Source: Turbatrix aceti
Lineage: Eukaryota > Nematoda > Chromadorea > Rhabditida > Panagrolaimidae
Direction: 5' to 3'
Length of the DNA: 64,000 bases
Assembly (NCBI GenBank): GCA_963969345.1
Contig: OZ017769.1
Span: 620,001-684,000, forward strand
Part shown: positions 21,249 to 32,945 of the stretch, piece by piece
How the letters are laid out: each line of letters opens with the position of its first letter
How positions within the stretch are numbered: the stretch's first letter is position 1
Notes under the pieces: generated by a model
What the model saw: the letters and a program-made list of their open reading frames with translations, nothing else
What the model was told of the DNA's origin: nothing
Database searches by the model: none
Position numbers and translations under genes: made by a program

Positions 21249-24200
21249 TTATGTATAGGCCGAGAGTTTGATGTCCCGCAACTCTGATGATTTGTAAATC
21301 CTGTCAATATCCTGTAACTCACTGATCCAGACCTTGAGTGGCTCGACGCGCCGTCGCTTCTTTATCGGTGATGTCGGGCGGGATTTGGGGCTGTTCTCGA
21401 CGTTTTCTTTTTCAAAAAACGCTTCCATGGCCTCGAACGAATCGACATTTTCCTTGTCCCAGCCAAGAAAGTCGTCAATGTCAGTTGGGGTCTTGGTGAA
21501 GGGATTCTTACGATGCTGCTGGCGTCGGCGCTTTGTCGTGGCCTAAAATGTCAAAAAATATTGAAAAATTCCAGGCGCGTTTTAAAAAAAAACTGCAGGT
21601 TTTTAAAAAGAAAATACGGTTTTCGTTGTGGGACAACAACCAAAAACCATACTTTTGAATTTATTGTGTATTATTTTTTTTAAACCTACAGTAGAAGTTC
21701 CAGGTGGTGTGAAAATGATTTCATCAGTTTTTCGGCGCGTAGAACTTCTGCGTCGGACTTTGTAGGGAATAGCCTTGGTCGAAGCAATGCCAACAATGTC
21801 AGCACCGGCGGCGGCAGCCTCAGCATCGGGTAGCGGGGGCATCTTGGTTGTCGCTGGACTGGAAGACTGGAGACCGGTACTCGTGGGTGTCGTCGTAACC
21901 CCAACCCCAATCGCGGATGGTGCAGTGGGGGGAGGTGCGAGAGCCTTTCTGATTTTTGTTGCAACGCCTCCTGCTTCGCTTTTTTGCACGGATTGCGGTA
22001 GGGGACGTGATAGCTTTGGCCTGGGTGCTGCGATCGCTATAAAAAATGACTGCAAAAAAGGCTTCCTAAAATATTGCTCACCTGTAGCAAAGGATTCCAA
22101 GTCGTCGACCGCGGACGTGGTCGGTGTCACGGGTGTAATCGGTTGTGTCTTGGCTGCTAGCTTCTTGGTGACTGCCGGGGCAGGTGAGGGCGATGACTTT
22201 TCAAGTGTCGACGGTGATGGCTTTGCCGGAGGGGGTGTCGCCTTATTGCCAGATGTTGACGGTGACTTTGATGCCGCTATCGCTGTTGCTGTCGGGGTCA
22301 CAGGTGGCGGCGGCTGGGGTGCTGGCGATGGCTCAGGAGTTCTGCCAGCTACTCGACGTGTGATGACTTTTCGTTGTGCACTCTGACAATCATTCAAGAT
22401 AAAAGAAATATAAATTTTTGTGTGTTTCAGTCAATAAACAAACTATATGTCGTAAAAAAATTGTTCTCATGGGAGCTCGCCAGGACGAGAATCCTGATTA
22501 AAAATTCATTTCTCATGATTCACTTTTCCAGAAATTGCTTGTTTGTAAAGAACAACAAAAAACAACAAACTTGCCTGCAGGCCTTTACAGAAAAAAGCTG
22601 CACATTGTTTTTACGTTCGCTCAAGTTACGCTCAATTTCTCGCTTTTTTCGCCGTCTCTAATTTTGTTAACGATCTGCGCGCGCAAAAAACGTGCAATTT
22701 ACGTTTTTTTTATACGATCGATGATTGCTGGTTGACCCACCTCGGCTGCTTTGGCGTCAGCGAGTTCTTTTGCTCGCTTCTCGGCAGCTTGTGCTTCGCG
22801 TTCGAGCTTTTCGCGGTGCCTTTTCTCTACTTCGCTTTCATGCTGCGTTTGCCATCTCTTTTTTTCGCTCTCTGCCGTTCTGAAAAATCAAAATCAATTT
22901 TTGTCTGTTTTTGCTAGGATGACGAACGATAGAAGACTCTGCGTCGAGTCAATGACTCCCTGATGGATGGATGCGAGCGTTTGAAGCTTCCTCTCATCCA
23001 CCTTAGCTGCGATTCCCTTCGTCAAATCTTTGTACTCAGCTGCCATTTTTGTCGTGCCCGTCTTAATTTTTTCTCTAATTTCTTTTACCTGTAATAAAAC
23101 ATTGTACGTGAGTGATTAGTCGTTTCATGATCCCGCGAGGGGTGAAGTTCCTAGGTAGTAGACCTTCCACCCCCCTTCTTACCTGTTGGTCGAACGCATC
23201 GTCAATGACAGGCTTTACGATCGGTGCATAAGTGCGTCTCGGTCTCGCGGTATCCGGGGCGTCGAGGCGACTCGATCGTTTGTAACTGAAAAATGAAAAA
23301 AAATAGATGATGAAGGTCATGTCATGCACAACAGCGTGGCCACAGGCCTCATTTGCAGACACGTGTCAGCCACAAATCATATCAATGGCAAAAAAGTGAC
23401 ACATGTTACTTTTTTCCGGTTGAGTAGATTGCTTTTTTTGGGGTTTGGGAAACGGTGGACTGACTGTAGTTTGGAACCTCGGAACTTTGCTTTGCAGTTC
23501 AAATAAATGTTTTGCCATGGAAATGTTATTTTTTTTAGTATTAATGACACACATTTTTCCTCATAAAACTGTGGGTCTTTTTTGCACAAGCACCAATCCA
23601 CTTGGTGTGAATCTGCACCAGTCAAAGACAGTTAGTTCAAAGGTCAAGGGAAAAGGGGGTTTAAGGAACAACTTATGCATTATTTGCGCAAAAGACAGGA
23701 AACTCACGTGTATTTTTCTTCCTTCGGAGGTGTCGGCTCACGGAAACGATCTCGAAGATTTGATACGGCACCCGTCGACCTCGCCGCGGTTTTCGCTTTG
23801 GCAGCTTGCACGGCTTCGGCTTCCTTCTTCGCTTTTTCTGACATGTTCAACGTCGATTTGCGAACTCCAGATTTGTCTTCCGTTGGCTGGGGCACCGGTT
23901 GAATGGCTGTCGACTTCTTCTGGGCTTCCGGAATTGTAGTTTTTTGTTCTGGTTCCTTAGTTGTCTTCAGGATGCTCTCTTTGGACTTCTGAGGCGAGGT
24001 TATCTGTTCGGGTGCTTTTTTAGTTGGTTTTTCGGGTTCAACTTGATTTTTAGTCTCCAATTTAGGGATTAGACCAGTCCGCTCGTCTTTTGCCTGTTCC
24101 TTAACCTTTTCGACTGGTGTGATGTCTTTTTGAGCTCCAACCGCTGTAGATGCTGCTTTGGGAGTCGTGGAGGATGACGACTTTGATGTTGGCGACGTGC

Positions 24201-27200
24201 GATCGTTCACACTTGTTGACGATTTATCACGGACTGTCAGTATGCTTTGAGAAGATGATGAAGACAGATTCGTCTTCTCAGTGTTTTCCGCTTTTTCCGT
24301 CTGCTTCACAGCGACAGGTTGTTTTTCCTTGGTCATCGTTACTGCTTCGGGGGTAGTAGAACGCGGGGAAGCATCCATCTTGGCTTTGTCCGTCTCTGTC
24401 TTTGTTGCCTTGTCATCCATCGGTAGAACGATGGATGCTGTCGTCTCGGCGTCACCTATCAATTCTTCTTCCTCATCGACTTCTATTTCTTCTTCAATCT
24501 CTTCGTCGGTGTATTCGACTTCTTCATCCTCGTAGTAGGTGTATTCTTCATCTGTGTATTCATCAGAGTAGAACTCAGAATCCTCCTCATCATCTGATGT
24601 TTTCATGGCTGCTTTTTGGACGAGTGTCAGCGTGCACCCGACATCGATTGAATCGTGAAATTCTATGTCCTCGTCGCTGACGTAGGATTCAGGACTCATG
24701 TACCCCCGGCCTGTTGGACTTCTCATCGAGAGCCTAGAAGGCGCCGAGACGTAATGACTGTCTGAAAAACAAAACAAAAAATGCACATGATTTTTGCAAA
24801 CAATTAAAATTTATTGCTTATGTTTTTCCACTCAATAAATCGTAAATTAACTGAGGACTCAAGTTGATCAGGTACAGGTGATCAGGAGTTGTCAAGGACA
24901 AAATGTGAAAATCAATGCAAAAAGTGATATTAAAGCATAATTTACGATTCGACATCTATCCTAGTCATATGCACAAAAAAGAAGAGTAAACAACTCACCA
25001 TCGAGTGAATCACTGTCCAGGGAATCTCTGCCACTTCCCCACTCATCCTGCCCGTCGTATGATACGCTAGCCGTGAACACAGGCGGCGGCAGGGCATCAG
25101 ACTGCGCTACACGATTTCGCGTATCGGTGGTCGTCGCAACGACTGCACCGGGAAGAGGCAACTCGAATTCAGAATCATAAAAATCAGGTGTTGTGGAGCG
25201 TTGGCGGCTGGTAGATCCACTGGAAAGCGTAGCCCCAGGCACTGTGTTTGCCGTGGCAGCCGGCGCTGGTAAACTCAGCGTGAATTCGTACTCGGAATCA
25301 GAATCAAAGGATTCGTCTTCAACTTCTTCGTCTTCTTCGTCGTAGGTTTCTTCATCTTCAGTTTCGTCATCTTCGTCCACAGGTGCCCAAACAATGTTTG
25401 CGATCGTTGTTGGTGTGTTGGGCAGTGACGGTTGGGTGACAAGCAACAGTGGTGGTCTCGGATGGGGTTGTACAGGCTTGGCACTTTTGTCGACGAAACT
25501 CTCCATTTCAATGGTTCGCTCCCGACGAAGATTCCTTTTCTTTGAGCTAGACGACGCTTCCGACAACGCATCCGGACTCGACTTGGTCATAAGATCCGAA
25601 GTTGGATTGCCCAGCTTCGACGCTGACGACGAAGGAGCAAGTGGAGGCTTGCTAGGCAGCGATTTTGTGGATTTCGATGACGTCGTCGATGAAGCGGACG
25701 ACGAAGTGGTTGAATCCGGTTTTTTAGGAGAGGGGGTGACCTCGTCTTTCTTCTGGGCGGTCGGTTTGGGGGTCGCTGACCTTCTTGACTTTGAAGACGG
25801 CACAACAGCGACTTCTGTTTTCTTGATCGGCGTAGACGATGGAGCAGACTTTGATACTTCAGATTTTGCCCTACTTACTTCTGGAATATTTTTCACGGCT
25901 TCAGAAACGACGGGTGGTGTAGCAGATTTTCGGAGCGCTCGTTTAGGATCTTTTTCGAATTCCGCCATCCGGAGAAGCTTGTCCATTTCTGAGGTGCCGG
26001 CTGGTTCACGTTTTTCGATGGTGACTGAAATAGAAAATTAGTTTGGAGTCGATAACTAACTTTAAAAAAAAAACTGCAGTACACTTTGTTTGAAAAAGTG
26101 TACAGCGTGCAATACACAACTTGCAAAACACGACACATTTTTTTAAACAAACAACACACAATTTCTTCGGTGCCAAACACCGAAGAACTTACTTTTTCTG
26201 GTCGGAAGATGTCCAAAATCTTTCTCAAAACTTTTCTTTTCACTTTTTTCGACAGTAGAAGTCATGTCCACAGCAGTAGGAACTTTCGAAGGCTTGTATT
26301 CGGCAACTGCACCGGCACTACCAACTAGCAACGGTTTAACGATGAGTTTGCCGGGCGGCGTAGTAGTTGTCGATCGATGCGAGATCGGCGCAGATGTTTT
26401 TGCGCTATCCATTGCAATTGGTGGTGGACCTAGACGGGGGAGGATGTGTGCGGTTAGTTAAAAAGACCGAAAACATGTGGACTGATATGTGTGCATACTA
26501 TGTGTCTAGCCCTCAGAAATGGGGGATCGGCTGGGATCCCCATTTTTTTATATTATATTTTATTTTTCGGCTACTTACTTTTAGCTTTGCTGGGTGTAGG
26601 CGGTTGTGGTTTGGACTTGGGCAGTGCAAAGTCGATTGTAATTGCAAGACTAACTGCTTCATCTTCGGAAGAAGCCGACGACGTTGACGATTCTTCGACT
26701 TCGCTGTGAGATATGAATTTTCTAATTGCAGCTGAATTTTTTTGTTTTTTTTTAATATTTTTAAAATTTCTTACGTAGGTCAGAACTGTCCGTTGAAGCC
26801 GTCGAAGAGGTAGATGACGTCAGTGAACTTGCATTTTCCTGCGTGGTTTCTTTGCTCTCTGCAGCTGTCGGCTTTTCCGCTGCTGGCGTTCTCGATTGAT
26901 CAATCGGTGGCTTGGATGCGTACTTGTCACACAGTCGGGAATACGTCTCATCGATCGAATCTTGCCGCCTCGATGATTTTTCTTTTCCCACAGATCTGTC
27001 CACCGAGCTTTCTTTAAAGTCAAATCTCGACATTGATCTGTAATCTCGTTCAAACGGCTGCCGACTGGTCGGACGGTAGCTCATCGGAGTCTGGCTTCTG
27101 TAGTCTGGCCTAGCGTAAGACGAAGAAGAATTAGTCGCAGAACCAGTTCCACCGTAACGACGATCGGTGAGCGACGCATAGCTTGTAGATCTTGTGGGAG

Positions 27201-27862
27201 TTGAGAATCCAACAGATCTCCCGGCACCTGAACGGGCGGCGGACGAGTAGGAAGAAGACATGCCAATCGATGGCAGCGGAGGCTTGTAAGTCGACGCGCT
27301 ACTCGTACCATAGCGAGAGTTGGAAGGACTGAACAGCGGCGTTCTCGATGACTTGGCCGATAAATCCGTGTGATAGGAAGACGACATGCCCCCACCCGTT
27401 GACCGGATGTAGGGCGAACGGTAAGAGCCAGTCGTCTTCGATGCCGTCGAATACGGATCGTACGACGAAGCCCGGCTACTCATATAGGCAGACGGAATGG
27501 ACGAGTAGCTAGCAGAAGGAGTCAATCCAAACCCACTCTTACCAGGTGTGTATTTACCTGACTGCAAAATTGTTTTTGAAAAACAACAATTTGTAGTAGG
27601 TCTTTGCAACTCAATTTTTTTTGCATGCATGCCAGGCAACTGTTGCTCCGATATCCCATAGGTTTGATGATTTATCGGATGCAGAAAAAAAACAACTAGA
27701 GCGGTTGGGAAGACTTACCGCATAACTACTGCCTGGGCGTGTTGAGATCGGCGTCGATGTTGTGGCAGCGGATGAGCGATAAGCAGCGTAGTCCCCGCCG
27801 CGGTCATAGCGCGAGACTGGGCCGACAGATCCGGATCGAAGGTATCGTCGTGGCGTAGACAT
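21249..27862 (-). CDS. Large intrinsically disordered protein, 1581 aa, 12 exons
   Basis: The exons are 27862-27719, 27561-26775, 26731-26579, 26429-26193, 26024-24999, 24761-23708, 23285-23183, 23088-22928, 22879-22741, 22382-22082, 22036-21690 and 21542-21249. All phases fit. The N-terminus is Ser/Tyr/Arg-rich (MSTPRRYLRSGSVGPVSRYD). The middle has long Ser/Thr/Pro/Lys stretches with two acidic blocks, one rich in Glu and Tyr (EYTDEEYTYYEDEEVEYTD). Exons 8-9 encode a probable coiled coil (EKRHREKLEREAQAAEKRA). The last exon has two KEN motifs (DKENV, EKENVEN) and a basic patch. I do not recognise the family. A cytoskeletal or scaffold role is only a guess. The last three exons could belong to a separate gene. 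However, no poly(A) signal or start-proximal acceptor separates them, and the phases join, so I favour one gene. Confidence 0.75.
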
Positions 27863-28258
27863 AACAAAGAAGCTCCGGAAGAGGGCTTCGGCGTGAGTTG
27901 TGTCCGATTAACAAAACAATCGATTTGGATGGCTGAGCTAGCTGCTTTACAGGCGATGAGATATGAGAACAACGAACGATGATAGCCCGCAGGCGAGACC
28001 GATCGGACACTTGTGAACAGGCGCGCGCGCGCAGTAGTGTCCGTCCGCGGCATTCTGCTGTCTAGTGTCCTCTCCCACCTTCCTGTCCTCTCCCACCTGA
28101 CTCATTATCACGAATTTTTATCCCAGCAGTGTAGTATACTGCTCTTGCGTAAATATTGACTGGTCGTTCGCACTTTTTTTTATAAATTTCGACAGCTGAC
28201 CGGCAAAATGTTGCAATCGAGGTCTGAAATGGCTCGAAAAAAAATTACGTTTTAATTT
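27863..28258. other. Promoter region of the large disordered-protein gene
   Basis: This is about 400 bp between the start of the 12-exon gene and the solo LTR. No exon is evident. It contains a short (GC)n run around 28021-28031. Confidence 0.35.
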
Positions 28259-28262
28259 TATT

Positions 28263-28795
28263 TGTCACAGCGCCGACCGGCTACTGGACAGGAGAAGATG
28301 ATGTCGCGGTGTTCACACGCTGCCGGACGGATGAATGCTTCACCGGTCGAGTCTAAGGCCTTGCCGGGAGCGAGGGACGGCTTCAATGAACGGTGGCTCA
28401 CGGGCTCTTCCGTTCAGAGAGCCTACGATTCCTCGAAGCGGGTAGCTCAAAGGCTTTGCCGTCGATGATTGAATTGCTTCGCCTAACCCGATGTAGGCCG
28501 AAGCGATGGAGCGAGTTGAGAGTTGACCACACAAGTTTATTGGATGGTAACAACAACAACAACAGACTTGTAAACTCAGAACTCGATCTCAAACACGAAC
28601 AGAACGGGCAGTCGCAGACTGACCCTTTATAAACACACAATTAGGGAGAGGAGACAGACCAATCCAGAAATCGTGTAATCGTGTATTCAAAGTTGGAGGC
28701 GAGGTAAGGCAGCTTTCCCACTCGATAAGGACGCCTAACGAGCTCGGAGAGGGTGTGAACGGTCGAGCGAGGGGCGCAATCGGTAGGATGCGACA
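28263..28795 (-). mobile_element. Solo LTR of an LTR retrotransposon
   Basis: This 533-bp unit begins TGTCACAG and ends GGATGCGACA, so it has TG...CA termini and short inverted ends (TGTC/GACA). It is flanked by a 4-bp direct repeat, TATT, at 28259-28262 and 28796-28799. It is distinctly more GC-rich than its surroundings. On the minus strand TATAAA (about 28627-28632) is followed about 80 bases later by AATAAA (about 28541-28546), the promoter and poly(A) order expected of U3-R-U5. I therefore place it on the minus strand. No internal coding region flanks it, so it is a solo LTR. A 4-bp duplication is consistent with Ty3/gypsy or BEL-like elements. Confidence 0.75.
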
Positions 28796-28799
28796 TATT

Positions 28800-29449
28800 A
28801 TAGTAAAAAATTTTTTGCTCAAAAACCAAAAAAAAATTTTTTTGCATAAAAACCTTTATTTTGGCGTCAGACCCTATTTTACACCCTCGATTGCAATTTT
28901 ATTCCCGGTGTTCAAAAAATTACAGTAACTTCAGTATGACGGTAAAATGTTGTTTTATAAACACCAGCTACATTTAATATGCATAATCTAATATTTTGTG
29001 ACACATGTTCTATGTTTATTAATATTGTATGACATTAACAACGTCAGAAGGCGCCTGCTGTGGTTGCAGTAAAAACAACCCGTGAATGTCAAATTACACT
29101 GATAGCCGATCAATTCCAGGATTCTCTCAACTGAGAAAAGTGAAGTTCTTTTTCCCGTGTTGTGTTAAAGACCATCATTTTGCCAGCCTGATTTCGAACG
29201 TGTCGGAGCTTAGCAATGGGTGGCCCTTCAACTTCCGTAACCGTAATATTGCCGATGCGTCTGCTTCTCCGTTTACAGATGCCGTGGTTGAAAATCCTTT
29301 AATGAGAAAAAAATGTTACATTAATTAATTATGCACGTTTGAGTGGTTTGCGTAGGCTACAGTTAATTTATTTGCAAAACGAGATCGTTGATAACATTAG
29401 TTTTGACCAAAAAATATTTTTAAGTGCCCCCACTCCTGTAGGAAAAAAC
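28800..29449. other. Intergenic region without a recognised gene
   Basis: About 650 bp lies between the solo LTR and the 3' end of the Sre receptor gene. A plus-strand open frame at 29086-29328 has no recognisable domain and no splice or trans-splice context, so I do not call it. Confidence 0.4.
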
Positions 29450-31180
29450 TTACTTAAAAAAAGCTCTCCTCCAAGGCTCGACGTATCTAATGCCGAGTAA
29501 AGGTAAAACAATTGTGTATATCAGAACGCTAATATGAAAGCCAGCACGCGCCAGGTGTTGGGCAGTCTGTGTTGTGAGGTAGTCAATGCACACGTACATC
29601 TGCAAAGAAAAAGTTGATAACTTCTTGTAATTGCAGCAGTTCACTCACACCAACAATAAAAATATTAACTACAAACATGAATACCGTAATTTGTGCTAGA
29701 AATGCACTGGTTCGAAGATTTTCACTAAGTTGAAAACGCTGAGACAGCGTATAGGTATTGGGATCGTTTAGTGATTTCCTAAAGCATCCAAGATTCCACC
29801 AATACATTCCAATAAATAACTAAAAGTTTTTGTTTATTCAAACATCTTTAAAAAATGTAAAACTTGCCATGACATAAATAGCATTGACTGTTTGTCCAAG
29901 AATTCCGCATGCAAATAACGGAATATACCCTGAAACAAAAAAAATGACAGACCGTCAGTTTGGTAGAAGAAAATCTGCACTTCCTAACTTACGGTTAACA
30001 ATGGCGGCAGTTACGCTAGCAGACAGGGCAAAGAGTACAACGTAACCGCACGCAATGGCTACAAAATATTTACGATTTTCATAGTCTGAAAGCAGAATAC
30101 ATGCAAAGAGTCGCTCGACTGCTATGAATCCCATCATGTTGAAGACTGAGAGACGGACGACGTAACAGGCGTAATCAAAGTACTTGACCCTGGATTGCCA
30201 AATGAGGGTTTCGTTGTAGGCTAAAACAAAGCAAATAAAAAAATATTTAGCTTTTTATTTAATTCAAAATTTTAACGTTAAAAAAATAGTTTGCATTAAA
30301 AAAAAGTATTTTCAGCACACCGACAAAAATGTGCATCCTTTGTTTGAAAAAATGGGCATATCTTACACAAACTCAGGGTGGCGAAACTCCCATGGGAATT
30401 AGAAATAGGGGAATTCTCCCATGGGATTCCCATGGAATCCCATGGGAGTTACCTGGGATATTTTTTGGTACGTTTAAAAAAGTACATGTTCATGTAAAAA
30501 AGATATCCAAATGTGCCTGCGTAAAATAACGGCATTATTTTAGGCGGGATCGCACATTTTCAAAATTCCTCGGGGAATTATCCCGTGATAAATGGGAATC
30601 CCGGGATATTTCCCATGGGATTCCCATGGGAATCCCCTTTTCACCACCCTGCACAAACTGCTTATGTTCATTGCAAATGCTACACGTTTCTCAAACCAAA
30701 AATACACTATTTATCAGTATTTTCTAGTCATACATAAACCGGTACTTTTATGTAGCTATTCAATCACGCTAATACAAAAAAATAACCGAGCTTGTGGAAA
30801 TTGATTTATTTTTGATTTATAAAGACGTTTTTGTATACAAAAAATGAGGAAATAATATGGTTTTAAAAAATGTTGCGTCCAATAATACAATTTCTTTTTG
30901 TCTGCTGATAACGTATAAAAATTCATGCTTTGTCAAAACATTCACTGTGGTTAAAAATTTAAAAAGACTCACCAAAATCACTGGAAATAAGAAAAGTACA
31001 GATCACAACGCAGAATCTCAAAACAACGGAAATAAAAGCCAAAATTGAGATTCCAAAAATTAACCATCTCATATTTGGATGAAATTGTTTGGACGTCGCG
31101 AATATAGTCCATCCAATAATTATGACACCTATTGTAGCAACTATTAGCACAAGTTCTACGCATGCTAGGTGGATCCACAT
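29450..31180 (-). CDS. Sre-family seven-transmembrane chemoreceptor
   Basis: There are five exons, 31180-30973, 30220-29993, 29929-29868, 29819-29649 and 29599-29450, giving 272 residues. Seven hydrophobic segments can be counted. The family-type motif VERLFACILLSDYENRKYF follows segment 3. The loop before segment 6 reads TYTLSQRFQLSENLRTSAF, also characteristic of the nematode Sre family. These are putative G-protein-coupled chemosensory receptors of sensory neurons. The protein is shorter than most members (usually well over 300 residues) but all seven segments are present. Exon 3 appears to end at a GC donor (ATG|GCAAGT). The first intron holds a 278-bp hAT-type MITE. Confidence 0.87.
30374..30651. 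mobile_element. hAT-type MITE inside the Sre receptor intron
   Basis: This 278-bp element has terminal inverted repeats CAGGGTGGCGAAA and, read inward from the right end, CAGGGTGGTGAAAA. It is flanked by a perfect 8-bp duplication, CACAAACT, at 30366-30373 and 30652-30659. Inside, CCCATGGGATTCCCATGGGA-type palindromes repeat near both ends. There is no reading frame for a transposase. CAGGG termini with an 8-bp duplication indicate a non-autonomous hAT element. It belongs to a different family from the one at 15633-16035. Confidence 0.9.
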
Positions 31181-32296
31181 TGTCTACAGGCCACAAGCCG
31201 CCGAGCACTGTGCACCACCTGCTACCTGCACGAACATACAGATAGAATGGATACACTATTTTTTTAATTCCAATTTTCTTTCAATGCAAAAAGACAGAGG
31301 CTGGACTCAAAGTGCCAACCTGCTGCGTGTACGGCAGACCAGACTGGTGGTAGTGCAAAATCTATTTAGCAGAATGCCGCACGATGCTTGCATAATTAAA
31401 AGATTAAATTACACTTATAAGCACAATACAAAAGTGAAAAGACGTCACGAAAAAAAAAACTAAGAAATTTATCATGGTTTAAAAAAAACATATCGTTTAC
31501 TTATTCATTGAAAAAGTTACAGTGCATTTGTTTTTTAGTGTCGTCATCGGCAGCTTTAAAAAGCCAATTGGTATGCGGTATACCACAATTAAAGATTTTT
31601 AGTTTCGTTTCCGTGCTGTGAACATCGTATTAGGCTTTTGCGTCTGTAAAGACGTACGAAGGAAGCAGAAAAAAGTGCACAGAAGAAAGAACAAGCAACT
31701 CGAATTAATTTTTTTTGTTGCCAACGGTTGCAACAGTTTTTTGTAATTTTTGTTTGCTTATAGTGCAAATTATCATATTTGTTTTCATCTTTAGATTTTG
31801 AAAAAGTGTTTTATTCATCCTGTTGTTTTGATAAAAATACTATTTAGGTACACCTTTCTCAGCAACCAAAAAATTTTTTCAAAAACTTTTTCCTTTTTGC
31901 AGAAAACAGACAGGATTGGCCTTTGAGACAATGGGAAACAAACAGTGCGTGATGTCTTTAAAAAACAGCAATTTATGCGTTCGCATGAGTTCCATTGTTT
32001 CCACGACACTTCGGCCGACAAGAGTTCACTGGGATTATACATAGATGTATACTACTACACTTCTAAATAAGCTTTTACGCTGAGGTGCGGTCAGCCAGTT
32101 TGTTAGTTATTTGAGCCGACTCTACGAGTGTTCACCTCTTGCACACGCCTGACAAAAGCTGGAGGGATGGCTTTTGTTGTTGTTGACCGGCGAGGCAGGG
32201 GAGGGGGACCTGTAGCACCGGCCAATTGACAGTTGAAGTCTTTCCTTTGTTCGCTCGCTTATGAGTTGGCTCATCCATCGGTTACTTGAAACCTGA
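31181..32296. other. Intergenic region upstream of the Sre gene
   Basis: About 1.1 kb of mostly AT-rich DNA. It should hold the Sre promoter next to 31180. The short open frames on both strands have no domain support. Confidence 0.45.
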
Positions 32297-32299
32297 CAT

Positions 32300-32636
32300 G
32301 ACCAAAAATGAAGTGAGTATATGTGCAAAGACTTTGAGCAGCAACGTTTAAAAAAAGTGTGTGATCAAATCAGATTTTACCTAGAAGGATTCTCACTAAC
32401 GGAAGCATGATCATGAGTAAGGTGATATAGCCGGTCGTACGACGCGATGCCGCATTGCACCAGTCATCATGGCAGACGCATTCGATACCTGTTTTGCCCT
32501 GCCAGAGAACGGTATCCTTGCATCGTGGTGTTGAATGCTGCAGATGCGAGAACGTTGCTGACGACAGTTTTTTTGAACGATCACCAACAAAGACTTGTTG
32601 CTTGCTGATCCCATGCAGGATGACAAGTAGTAGTTG
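32300..32636 (-). pseudogene. Inverted, broken copy of the Ly6-like gene
   Basis: The minus strand here matches exon 2 and the 3' flank of the Ly6-like gene at 33872-34200. Shared stretches include CTGCATGGGATC, the segment encoding CHDDWCNAASRRT, and the 3'-flank string AAGTCTTTGCA. A deletion of roughly 15 bases after CMGSA shifts the reading frame. As a result the original frame of the downstream part is lost and the N-terminal exon is missing. Because the flanking 3' sequence is also duplicated, the copy arose by DNA duplication in inverted orientation, not by retroposition. It lies just upstream of exon 1 of the intact gene. Confidence 0.8.
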
Positions 32637-32945
32637 TTAAAATTCCATGTATTCCCAAAAAAAACCAAAAACCTTGTGACCAAGTGCAGGCTGCACCGTT
32701 CCTTTTCTGTTTGCCCAAAGGGTGGCCCTTTTTCTTTCCCCCACTCTCACTTTCGTCCATCCAATCCACTCAAAAAGTCCAGCTAGCTGACTTGACCCAC
32801 TTGAGACGTGAGAGGCCTGCACCACACCCTCTGATCTCGAGCATAGCCATATATCGACCGGATTGTGGTTTGTCACCAGTTACATTGAATCTTTCGTTAT
32901 TTATTCAATTGTTGTTCTGTTAATTGGAAGAAAAAAAGAGCCGTA

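Noticed and set aside
21249..22382. Reading the last three exons as a separate sororin-like gene
   Set aside because: KEN motifs and a basic stretch are suggestive. However, the C-terminal sororin signature is not visible, there is no poly(A) signal or acceptor before the potential ATG, and the splice phase joins the upstream exons.
21775..22386. A 203-codon plus-strand open frame
   Set aside because: It is antisense to Pro/Ala/Ser-rich exons 10-11 of the large minus-strand gene and is Gly/Val/Ala-rich, as expected for a complement of such sequence.
28262..28640. Short open frames inside the solo LTR on both strands
   Set aside because: LTRs do not normally encode protein, and none of these frames shows gag or pol features.
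32411..32683. A 90-codon minus-strand open frame taken as a gene
   Set aside because: It runs across the frameshift of the Ly6-like pseudocopy and switches into a non-homologous frame, so it is not a real product.
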